A stretch of 10,293 nt of DNA from an uncultured Caulobacteraceae bacterium (GTDB lineage Bacteria > Pseudomonadota > Alphaproteobacteria > Caulobacterales > Caulobacteraceae), in NCBI GenBank assembly GCA_946482375.1, contig CAMLRH010000068.1, forward strand, positions 1 through 10,293. Reading direction: 5' to 3'. The position numbers and the translations under genes were made by a program. The notes below the pieces were generated by a model, which was not told the DNA's origin, ran no database searches, and worked only from the letters and a program-made list of their open reading frames with translations. Below, piece after piece: positions 1 through 7,150 of the stretch; position 1 is the stretch's first letter; the number at the start of each line of letters is the position of its first letter.

Positions 1-2739
1 GGCACGGCCTCGGCCAACTCGACGCTGACCATCACCATCTTCGGCACCAATGACGCGCCGGTGGTGGGTACAGGCTCCGCTCAGGTTTCGGAAGAAGGTC
101 TCGCGACCGGCAACCCCGACACCACGGGTTCGCCCGACACCACCAACTCGGCGTCCGACCTCGACGGTCAGCTCAGCATCACCGACGTGGACGACTCCTC
201 GTTCACCGTGACCCTCGGCCTGCCGACCGCCGAGCTGACCTCGAACAATGTCGAAATCGAATGGTCGCTGCTGGACAGCCAGACGCTGGTCGGCAAGGCC
301 GGAACCACGGAAGTCGTCCGCGTCACCATCGACAACCTCGGCAACTACGACGTCGTCCTGAAGGGTCAGATCGACCATCCGGACGGCTCGGTCGAAGACC
401 AGGTGATGTTCGATGTGCCGGTCGCGGTTTCCGATGGTGAAGCCACCACCAACAGCAGCATCTCGGTCATCACCGTCGAGGACGACTCTCCGATCGACTT
501 CACCCCGGGTTCGACCCCGGTGTCGGGCTCGCTGAGCAACGCCCCGGGCTCGACGGCGACCTACAACCTCGATGCCGACGGCGACGTGAACAACAACATG
601 GGCGCCGACCAGGGCGGCACGATCACCTTCGATGTGGTCGACGGCCAGGACAGCCCCCACACCTCCAGTGGAGATCTCATCGAGTACTGGGTGTCGGATG
701 ACGGCCAGACGCTGGAGGCTCGCACCAACAGCACCGACGGAACGGACGGCGACCTGATCTACACGGTCACGCTGAACCAGGCCGGCGGAACCTACACCGT
801 CACCATGTACGACACGATCGACAACGGGTCGGGCGTGGCGTTCAACGACCTGTCCGGCGGCACCGCCGGCAACCCGCCGTTCAAGATCGTCGAATCCACC
901 ACGGCTGACGCGCTGGAGCTCCTGTTCACGCCGATCGGCACGAACACGGTCAACAGCGACTCCGACGACATCGCCGCCGGTGGCCAGTTCCTCGTCTTCG
1001 ACGACGGCCTGCGCATCGACTTCGGCGACTTCACCTTCCACGCGAACGGTGGCGGCACCAGCGACGACGGCTTCACCATCAACGACCACACGCCGGTCAA
1101 CGGTTTCCGCTTCACCATTGACCAGGTCTCGAGCGGCACCGTGGCCGACGTGAAGCTGGTCACCTATGACGCCGACGTCGGTTCAGCCAACCAGACGATC
1201 AACACGCACAACTTCACCAACGACACGCCGCTCACGATCACCGAGGTCAAGGTCTACAACACGGCCGGAACCCTGGTCGCCACCTTCACCGGTGACGATA
1301 CGCAAGCCGGTATCACCGCCGACTTCGACGGGACGAACGGTGTCATCCTGAGGGGCGTGCCCGCGCAGTACAGCATCGAGACGACCGCCTCGTCGCTCTA
1401 CGACCGGATCGAAATCACGAACGTCGGCACCGGCGGTCAGGACGGCAAGTTCTCGATCAGCGAGCTGCAGATCGAGCAGGTCGACTTCGGCGACCCGGTC
1501 CCCATCACCGTTCCGGTGACGCTGACCGACGCCGACGGCGACTCCGTGGACGCCGACCTCAACTTCACGGTCGGCACGGCGGCTCCGCCGATCGCGCTCG
1601 ACCTCGACGGCGACGGCCTGGAGTTCGTCAGCCAGTCGGCCGGCAACGTCTTCGACTACAACGGCGACGGTCATGCCGAAGCCACGGCCTGGGTCGGCTC
1701 CGACGACGGCGTCCTCGCCATCGACAACGGTGACGGCATGGTCGGCGTGACCTTCGCGGTCAACGGCTTGACCGACCTCGAAGGCCTGGCCGCGACCTAC
1801 GACAGCAACCACGACGGTGTGCTCTCCGCTGACGACGCTGACTTCTCGAAGTTCGGCGTGCTGCAGAACGGCGAGTTCACCAGCCTGACCGACGCCGGCA
1901 TCGTCAGCCTCAACCTCGTCAGCGACGGCGAGGCCTACACGGCGGCGAACGGCCAGGTTCAGGTCTTCGGTGAAGCCACCTTCACCTGGTCCGACGGCTC
2001 GACGGGCGCCCTGGCTGACGCTGCCTTCTCCTACACGTCCGCGCGGACGTCGGATGAAGTCCAGCGTGTCTTCGGTCAGAATGCCGGCGGCGCCTACGCC
2101 AACCTCCTGGCCGCGGCGGCCATGATCACGGCGGCGGCGACCGGGTTTGCGATGGCCGACGCTCCGCTGCTCAAGGCGATCGACGCCCAGGACTTCCTGG
2201 GCGACATCACCCTGACGCAAAACGAGACGTTCACGACCCAGATCGAGACGAACCGTCCCGAAATCACCGACGCCTTCGACGGCGGGGTGAAGGAGGGCCC
2301 GGCGGCTCACGACACGGTCCACTTCTCGGAGCACCTGTCCAACCTGCTGGCGGACACGGGCTTCGAAGCGCCGCAGGCCAACGAGACCCTGTCGACGCTG
2401 CTCGCCAACACCGATCTGGCGCCGTCCTTGCACGACGCTTCCCCGATGCTGGTGGACATGACCGTCATGCCGATGATCGCGACGCCGCTGCAGGCGATCG
2501 CCCAGAACGCCCCCGCGGCGCCTGAGCTGGTCGCCGAAGTGCTCGCGGACGCCCTGAGCGGCGGCGCCCAGGCGGGCATCAGCATCGACGACATGCTGGC
2601 GGCGCTGCCGTCAGGGGGTGCGACGATGGGCCTGTCCCATGAATTCGGCGGAGGCGCCATGGTGCTGGCGCTTCATCCGGTGGCCTTCCACCACGAGGCC
2701 ACGCTGAGTGCGCATATTGATAGCGTAACAGTCGCGTAG
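1..2739 (+). CDS. Large repetitive T1SS adhesin (LapA/Bap-like), 3' part only
   Basis: The frame is open from base 1, so the gene is 5'-truncated by the window; the GTG at 61 is not its start. The 912-residue fragment opens with the tail of a VCBS/cadherin-like repeat (the motif GTNDAPVV), followed by beta-rich Asp/Gly/Thr modules resembling the T1SS-143/DUF5801 repeats of giant adhesins (for example IDHPDGSVED then VTVEDDSP-like text near fragment residues 125-165). Near residues 531-615 lies a calcium-binding module: LDLDGDG (1597-1617), FDYNGDGH (1651-1674) and an EF-hand-like loop DSNHDGVLSADD (1801-1836). The last ~240 residues are Ala/Leu-rich, without GGxGxDxxx RTX nonapeptides, and end in SVTVA, probably the uncleaved C-terminal secretion signal. 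The protein is expected to be exported by the T1SS encoded downstream and displayed on the cell surface. The N-terminal retention module and any LapG cleavage site would lie outside the window. The family assignment is solid; the exact ligand is unknown. Confidence 0.85.
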   Translation, partial: GTASANSTLTITIFGTNDAPVVGTGSAQVSEEGLATGNPDTTGSPDTTNSASDLDGQLSITDVDDSSFTVTLGLPTAELTSNNVEIEWSLLDSQTLVGKAGTTEVVRVTIDNLGNYDVVLKGQIDHPDGSVEDQVMFDVPVAVSDGEATTNSSISVITVEDDSPIDFTPGSTPVSGSLSNAPGSTATYNLDADGDVNNNMGADQGGTITFDVVDGQDSPHTSSGDLIEYWVSDDGQTLEARTNSTDGTDGDLIYTVTLNQAGGTYTVTMYDTIDNGSGVAFNDLSGGTAGNPPFKIVESTTADALELLFTPIGTNTVNSDSDDIAAGGQFLVFDDGLRIDFGDFTFHANGGGTSDDGFTINDHTPVNGFRFTIDQVSSGTVADVKLVTYDADVGSANQTINTHNFTNDTPLTITEVKVYNTAGTLVATFTGDDTQAGITADFDGTNGVILRGVPAQYSIETTASSLYDRIEITNVGTGGQDGKFSISELQIEQVDFGDPVPITVPVTLTDADGDSVDADLNFTVGTAAPPIALDLDGDGLEFVSQSAGNVFDYNGDGHAEATAWVGSDDGVLAIDNGDGMVGVTFAVNGLTDLEGLAATYDSNHDGVLSADDADFSKFGVLQNGEFTSLTDAGIVSLNLVSDGEAYTAANGQVQVFGEATFTWSDGSTGALADAAFSYTSARTSDEVQRVFGQNAGGAYANLLAAAAMITAAATGFAMADAPLLKAIDAQDFLGDITLTQNETFTTQIETNRPEITDAFDGGVKEGPAAHDTVHFSEHLSNLLADTGFEAPQANETLSTLLANTDLAPSLHDASPMLVDMTVMPMIATPLQAIAQNAPAAPELVAEVLADALSGGAQAGISIDDMLAALPSGGATMGLSHEFGGGAMVLALHPVAFHHEATLSAHIDSVTVA

Positions 2740-2796
2740 CGGTGACAGACGTCCGGGCTCTCGGGCTTGGGGCGGATTTGAACCTGAGAGGGGCTA

Positions 2797-3525
2797 ATGA
2801 AGACGTATTCGAAGACCGTGCTTGCGGTCGTGGCCGCCGCTGCTTGCTCTGCAGCCGCCACGACGGCGCAGGCCCTGCCGAGATCGCCGATCCTGGATTC
2901 AGGATCCGTGAGCGCGATCCGCGGCGAAGTGCAGCAGCGCTACGACGCTGCGCTGGCGGCGACGCTGGCGCCCGACGTGGTCCGCTCCCAAGACACCCGG
3001 TACATCTGGGCGTCGGAAGCCAAGGTCGCCTGTGGCATCGCCATCGGCTTCCTGAAGACCAACACGGTCGACGAGGAGAGCATCAACAAGTGCGACGACT
3101 TCTACCGTCGCATGTTGGCGCCGCCGCCTCCGCCTCCGCCGCCACCCCCGCCACCGCCCCCACCGCCGCCTCCGGCGTGCTCGGTGAACCTGCCGATCGT
3201 GATCTACTTCGGCTGGGACGAGGACGTGCCGCCGGCCGAAGCCGACGCGGTTCTCGCCAACGCCGCCCAGAGCATGGCGCAGTGCGGCTGGAGCGGGCTG
3301 AGCCTCGGCGGTCACGCCGACAAGTCCGGCTCGGACGCCTACAACGTCCGGCTCTCGGAACGTCGCGTGAGAAACGTGGCCGACAAGCTGGTCGGCGCCG
3401 GTGTCCCGGGCGGAGCAATCTCGGTCCAGGCCTTCGGCGAAAGCATGCCTGCCGTCCAGACTGAGGACGGCGTGCGTGAGCCCCTGAACCGTCGCGTCGA
3501 AATCAACGCGACTTCAGGCCAGTAA
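2797..3525 (+). CDS. OmpA-family peptidoglycan-binding protein with polyproline linker
   Basis: This 242-residue protein has a Sec signal peptide (residues 1-26, AQA cleavage motif), an N-terminal region of about 80 residues I do not recognise, a run of 18 consecutive prolines (109-126; bases 3121-3174) and a C-terminal OmpA domain (about 127-242). The OmpA domain shows the usual signatures: GHADKSGSDAYNVRLSERR, FGE and NRRVEI. By spacing, D175 and R190 correspond to the Asp/Arg pair that grips diaminopimelate in OmpA proteins (D271/R286 in Acinetobacter OmpA), so peptidoglycan binding should be intact. No beta-barrel is present, so it is a periplasmic or outer-membrane-attached anchor rather than a porin. 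The start is supported by GAGAGGGG just upstream (2786-2793). It sits between the adhesin and the TolC gene, 16 bases before the latter, which suggests a role in stabilising the secretion machine or adhesin at the cell wall; OmpA-like partners are known in some Bap/LapA loci. A Cys at residue 17 does not make a good lipobox. Confidence 0.88.
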   Translation: MKTYSKTVLAVVAAAACSAAATTAQALPRSPILDSGSVSAIRGEVQQRYDAALAATLAPDVVRSQDTRYIWASEAKVACGIAIGFLKTNTVDEESINKCDDFYRRMLAPPPPPPPPPPPPPPPPPPACSVNLPIVIYFGWDEDVPPAEADAVLANAAQSMAQCGWSGLSLGGHADKSGSDAYNVRLSERRVRNVADKLVGAGVPGGAISVQAFGESMPAVQTEDGVREPLNRRVEINATSGQ

Positions 3526-3541
3526 AGAGAGGGCGGACATC

Positions 3542-4951
3542 ATGAATACTCATAACTTCAAGAGATGGGCAGTCGCGCTTCCCAGCGCCGCTGTCCTGAG
3601 TGTCGCCGCCTTCGGTCAGGCCTACGCCATCGACCTCCGTGAAGCGGTGGAGGCGGCTGTCGCCTCCAACCCGCAGATCAACCAGGCGGCGCAGAACAAG
3701 CAGGCCATCGAGTTCGAGCGCAAACAAGCGCAAGGGCTCTACCTGCCGCGGGTCGACCTGGAACTGTCGGGCGGCGTCCGTAAGCTTGAGAATCCGACGC
3801 GCCGGACCCTTGGTCTGGACGACGACACTCTCGAGCCGCTGGAAGCCGGTCTGACCGTCCAGCAGACCCTGTGGGACTCTGGCGCCCGCCGCTCCGAACT
3901 GGAGCGTCAGGCGTCCCGGACCGACGGCGCGGCCAACCGCGTGGAAGAACGCTCGGAGTTCATCGCCCTGGAGGTGACGCGCAGTTACCTCAACTACCTG
4001 CTGCAACAGCGGCTGGTGGCGGTGGCCGATGACAACGTGACCTTCCACGACTCGCTGGCCGGCGACCTTCGCCAAGGCGTGAGCCAGGGCTCGATCAGCA
4101 TCGCGGACCAGCAGCAGGCCGAAGAGCGCCTGCAGTCGGCCCGTGTTCGCCGGACCGAAGCCCAGGAAGAGCTGACCAACGCCGGCATCGAGTTCATGAT
4201 GCTGACGGGCATTCCGATCGACACCGTGACGATGCCGGAAGCGGTCACCGGCAGCCTGCCGCCCTCGCTCGAGGACGCGGTGGCGCTGGCCCGCACCCAG
4301 AACCCGCTGGTCCGCGAGGCCCTGGCCGACGTCGACGCCGCTCACGCGGTCGTCCGCGCCGCCCGCGCCGAGCTCGGCCCGAAGATCTCGCTCGAAGGCC
4401 GAGCCCGTACGGGTCAGGACATCGACGGGTTCGAAGGCGACACGACCGACCTGCAGGCCTTGCTGGTGATGCGCTGGACCCTGTTCAGCGGGGGCATCAA
4501 CCAGGCCAACGTGCAGGAACAGGTTCGTCGCGTCAGCGAAGAGCGCTACCGGCTCCACGAAGCGTCCCGCGACGCCGAACAGGATGTCCGCAGCGCCTGG
4601 AACCGTCGCGACCAGCAGCTGAAGCTGCTCACCGACCTTGAGACGCAAAGCCGCATTTCCGACGACCTGCTTCTCTCGTATCGGGAGCAATTCAACGTGG
4701 GCCGCCGCTCGCTGCTCGACGTGCTCGACGCTGAGAACACCCGCCACAACGTGCAGGTGCAGCGTGAAACGGCCCGGTTCGCCGCGCTGTTTGCCGAGTA
4801 CAAGGTGCTGGCGGCGACCAATACGCTGCTGAGGACGCTGAATATCGCGCCGCCGAAGGACGCTGTGTCCGACGCCCGTGCGCGCTTCAACGTCGAGCCT
4901 ACGCCGCCGGCCGAGCTTATGGCCCGGCGGTATCCGGATCGGGGCCGCTAA
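3542..4951 (+). CDS. TolC-family outer-membrane channel of the type I secretion system (LapE-like)
   Basis: This 469-residue protein has a signal peptide (1-29, AYA cleavage motif), followed directly by the TolC-family opening LREAVEAAVASNPQI. The two internal repeats of the family are visible, each with its characteristic strand ending: TLWDSGARRSELERQ around residues 109-123 and TLFSGGINQANVQEQ around 313-327. Long Gln/Glu/Ala-rich helices between them form the periplasmic coiled-coil tunnel, and the C-terminal helix carries the usual VGRRSLLDVLDAEN signature. The length fits the type I secretion TolC subfamily. It should trimerise as an outer-membrane duct docking on the HlyD adaptor encoded at 8132-9436. 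The ATG is preceded by GAGAGGG (3527-3533), 16 bases after the OmpA-gene stop, so the two are co-transcribed. Its presence in the same operon as the ABC and HlyD genes argues for a dedicated channel rather than a general efflux TolC. Confidence 0.93.
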   Translation: MNTHNFKRWAVALPSAAVLSVAAFGQAYAIDLREAVEAAVASNPQINQAAQNKQAIEFERKQAQGLYLPRVDLELSGGVRKLENPTRRTLGLDDDTLEPLEAGLTVQQTLWDSGARRSELERQASRTDGAANRVEERSEFIALEVTRSYLNYLLQQRLVAVADDNVTFHDSLAGDLRQGVSQGSISIADQQQAEERLQSARVRRTEAQEELTNAGIEFMMLTGIPIDTVTMPEAVTGSLPPSLEDAVALARTQNPLVREALADVDAAHAVVRAARAELGPKISLEGRARTGQDIDGFEGDTTDLQALLVMRWTLFSGGINQANVQEQVRRVSEERYRLHEASRDAEQDVRSAWNRRDQQLKLLTDLETQSRISDDLLLSYREQFNVGRRSLLDVLDAENTRHNVQVQRETARFAALFAEYKVLAATNTLLRTLNIAPPKDAVSDARARFNVEPTPPAELMARRYPDRGR

Positions 4952-4969
4952 GCCCCGGCCGGAAGGCCG
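4941..4969 (+). promoter_or_regulatory. Tandem hairpins in the tolC-ABC intercistronic junction
   Basis: Two adjacent perfect stems can form in the transcript. The first pairs GGGGC (4941-4945) with GCCCC (4952-4956) and places the TolC stop codon TAA in its loop. The second pairs CGGCC (4956-4960) with GGCCG (4965-4969) around a GGAA tetraloop, a GNRA type. They share base 4956, so they compete by one base pair. No T-run follows, so these are not a rho-independent terminator. They could protect upstream mRNA ends or modulate translation of the transporter gene. The pairing is seen directly; any function is inference, and GC-rich DNA makes chance stems common. Confidence 0.35.
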
Positions 4970-4977
4970 TCGCCGAG

Positions 4978-4982
4978 AAGGA
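4978..4982 (+). promoter_or_regulatory. Ribosome binding site deciding the TTG start of the ABC transporter
   Basis: AAGGA lies 8 bases before TTG 4991, inside the purine run GAGAAGGAAG (4975-4984). An in-frame TAG at 4985-4987 rules out any start further upstream. Downstream starts would remove the conserved DPVLECL opening of the C39-like domain, so the TTG is the best start. Confidence 0.75.
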
Positions 4983-4990
4983 AGTAGCAC

Positions 4991-7150
4991 TTGAGTACCG
5001 CCGAAGCCTTTCCGCAGCCCCAGGCTGCCCAGGACGACCCGGTCCTCGAGTGCCTCTCCTTCCTGGCGAAGCGCTTTGACCGTCCATCGTCACCGGTCGT
5101 GCTGTCGGCGGGCCTCGCGCTCACCGACACCGGCCGGTTGCCGTTTCACCAGATCGAAGCGGCGCTGGAGCACATCGGCCTGCGCGCCGAAGCCTTCCGC
5201 CGCCCGACGCTGAGACGCTGGCGGCCCTCGGCGACCCCGGCGGTGCTGTCGATGAAGGATGACCACGCCGTCGTCCTTCTCGAGGTGAAGGACAAGCAGG
5301 GCCTCATCTGGGATCCCCGCCGCGACGGCGAATACTGGACCGATCTCGCCCGGCTCGAGAACGACTACGGCGGCGCCGCCGTGTTCATTGAATCCGACCC
5401 CAGCCGCGAACGCGAGAACGAGCGCCCCTGGGAGAAGGCCGCCAGAACCCATTGGTTCTGGAGTGAAATCTGGCGGGCGCGGCGCGGCTTCATGTTCGTG
5501 GTGCTGGCCGCGGCGGTGATCAACCTGCTCGCCTTCGCGCTGCCGCTGTTCACGATGAACGTCTACGACCGGATCATCCCGAACAAGTCGGTCGCCAGCC
5601 TTTGGGTGCTGGCCCTGGGCGTGGTTCTCGCCATGGGTCTGGAGTTCACCCTGCGCCTGGCCCGCGGGCAACTGATCGACGAGATCGGCCGCGACCTTGA
5701 CGCCAAGCTGTCCCAGAAGCTGTTCGAGAAGGTGATGAACATTCCGCTGCTCGAACGGATGGGCAGCACCGGGGCCTTCGCCCGCCGTGTCTCCGAGTAC
5801 GAGTTGGTGCGCGACTTCTTCGCCTCGACCACGGTCGTTCTCGCCGTGGACATGATCTTCATGGTCCTGTTCCTGGGCCTGATCCTCATCATCGCGCCGC
5901 CGCTGGTGCTGGTGCCGATCGCCGGCATGGCCATCATGATCGCCGCGGGGATGACCCTGCAGAAGTCGATGACCCAGGTGTCCAAGGACGCCCAGGCCGA
6001 CGCTAGCCTGCAGCATTCCGTGCTGGTGGAAACCATCGGCGGCATGGAGACGCTGAAGGCCGCTCGCGCCGAAGGGCCGATGCTGGGACGCTGGCGCCGC
6101 TATTCCCAGACAAGCGCGGCGACGCAGGAAGAATTCCGCCGCCTGACCTCGATCGCCGTCAACATGACCTCGCTCGCGCAGCAGGGCATCACCATCGGTC
6201 TGATCGTCGGCGGCTTCTACATGTTCAACGCCGGCTGGATCTCGATGGGCGCGATCATCGCCCTCGTCATGCTGGCCGGCCGCGCCCTGTCACCCGTCGG
6301 CCAGTTCGCCTTCCTGATCACCCGCGCCCGTCAGGCGCTGGTTACGATGGACACCCTGCAGACCATGATGGAAGGCGCTGACGAGCGCGCGCTGGGCGTT
6401 CGCCAGGTTGTCCCGACCATCGGGCGCGGCGAGCTGAAGCTGGAGCATCTCCACTTCCGCTATCCGGGCGCCAGCGTGGACTCGCTGGCCGATATCAACC
6501 TGACTATCCAGCCGGGCGAGCGCATCGGCATCATCGGCCGCGTGGCGTCCGGCAAGTCGACGCTGGGCCGGGTGCTCTGCGGCCTCTACCCGCCCAATGC
6601 CGGCTCCTACCTCGTCGATGGCCTGGACAGCCGCCAGTACCACACGCACGAACTGCGCGGTCACTTCCGCTATGTCGGCCAGGACGCCGAACTGTTCAGC
6701 GGCACCGTGCGCGACAACCTGGTGCTGGGCGCCGCCGACGCCGATGACCAGGAGCTGATCGAGGCGGTGAAGCGTTCCGGCGCCGACCTGTTCCTGGCCC
6801 GCGACGCGGCGGGCTTCGACCTCCACGTCGGCGAGCGGGGCAGGGCGCTTTCGGGCGGCCAGCGAAGCTTCCTCGTTCTGGCCCGCGCGCTGGTGCGGCC
6901 GGCGAAGCTGCTGTTCCTCGACGAACCGACCGGCGCCATGGACACCCAGAGTGAGCGCTGGTTCATCGAGAGCCTGCACAAGGCGCTGGGTAAGGGGCAG
7001 ACGCTGGTCGTCTCGACCCACCGCCACGCCATGCTCAACATCGTCGACCGCCTGATCGTCATTGATCAGGGCCGGATCATCGCCGACGGCCCCAAGGACA
7101 AGGTGCTGGCCAGCCTGTCGAAGGCCGCCCAGGACAGGGTGTCGGCATGA
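4991..7150 (+). CDS. Type I secretion ABC transporter/permease (LapB/HlyB-type) with C39-like domain
   Basis: This 719-residue inner-membrane exporter energises adhesin secretion. Residues about 15-130 form a C39 peptidase-like domain. By eye, the catalytic Cys position falls at Pro17/Val18, while His92 (DDHAVVLL) and Asp108 (LIWDP) remain, so it should be a non-cleaving substrate-docking domain as in LapB/HlyB. The transmembrane domain follows, with segments near 167-188, 202-219, 275-320 (two) and 395-440 (two). The nucleotide-binding domain has Walker A GRVASGKST (516-524), a YVGQD Q-loop, signature LSGGQRS (620-626), Walker B LLFLDEPT (640-647) and the switch His677 in STHR, so it should be a competent ATPase working as a homodimer. 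Translation starts at TTG, supported by AAGGA 8 bases upstream and an in-frame stop just before. The stop overlaps the next start as ATGA. Absence of the peptidase Cys means the substrate keeps a C-terminal signal rather than a cleaved double-glycine leader. Confidence 0.95.
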   Translation: MSTAEAFPQPQAAQDDPVLECLSFLAKRFDRPSSPVVLSAGLALTDTGRLPFHQIEAALEHIGLRAEAFRRPTLRRWRPSATPAVLSMKDDHAVVLLEVKDKQGLIWDPRRDGEYWTDLARLENDYGGAAVFIESDPSRERENERPWEKAARTHWFWSEIWRARRGFMFVVLAAAVINLLAFALPLFTMNVYDRIIPNKSVASLWVLALGVVLAMGLEFTLRLARGQLIDEIGRDLDAKLSQKLFEKVMNIPLLERMGSTGAFARRVSEYELVRDFFASTTVVLAVDMIFMVLFLGLILIIAPPLVLVPIAGMAIMIAAGMTLQKSMTQVSKDAQADASLQHSVLVETIGGMETLKAARAEGPMLGRWRRYSQTSAATQEEFRRLTSIAVNMTSLAQQGITIGLIVGGFYMFNAGWISMGAIIALVMLAGRALSPVGQFAFLITRARQALVTMDTLQTMMEGADERALGVRQVVPTIGRGELKLEHLHFRYPGASVDSLADINLTIQPGERIGIIGRVASGKSTLGRVLCGLYPPNAGSYLVDGLDSRQYHTHELRGHFRYVGQDAELFSGTVRDNLVLGAADADDQELIEAVKRSGADLFLARDAAGFDLHVGERGRALSGGQRSFLVLARALVRPAKLLFLDEPTGAMDTQSERWFIESLHKALGKGQTLVVSTHRHAMLNIVDRLIVIDQGRIIADGPKDKVLASLSKAAQDRVSA

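Noticed and set aside
61..63. GTG as the adhesin start codon
   Set aside because: The frame is open back to base 1 and encodes the tail of a VCBS-type repeat, so the true start lies far upstream.
1183..2433. A 416-codon open frame on the minus strand opposite the adhesin
   Set aside because: The translation is dominated by Val, Arg, Gly and Asp from reverse reading of Asp/Gly codons; it has no domain or RBS evidence and the plus-strand frame is clearly coding.
2717..2796. A possible promoter starting with TTGATA before the OmpA-domain gene
   Set aside because: No -10 hexamer occurs at a suitable distance; the AT-rich patch is simply the end of the adhesin coding sequence.
2797..2850. A lipoprotein signal (Cys at residue 17) in the OmpA-domain protein
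   Set aside because: The preceding residues are AAA rather than a Leu-containing lipobox, and a better signal peptidase I site (AQA) follows at residue 26.
2742..3464. A plus-strand frame overlapping the OmpA-domain gene
   Set aside because: It is Arg-rich and has no signal peptide, whereas the other frame encodes a complete OmpA protein with a good RBS.
3503..4990. A 495-codon open frame on the minus strand opposite the TolC gene
   Set aside because: It is a mirror of the TolC codon structure in GC-rich DNA; its translation is Arg/Gly/Val/His-rich with no recognisable domain, while the plus strand has a complete TolC protein with signal peptide and RBS.
5090..6016. A 308-codon minus-strand open frame opposite the ABC transporter
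   Set aside because: The translation is His/Gly/Asp/Arg-rich low complexity, a shadow of the transmembrane-domain codons.
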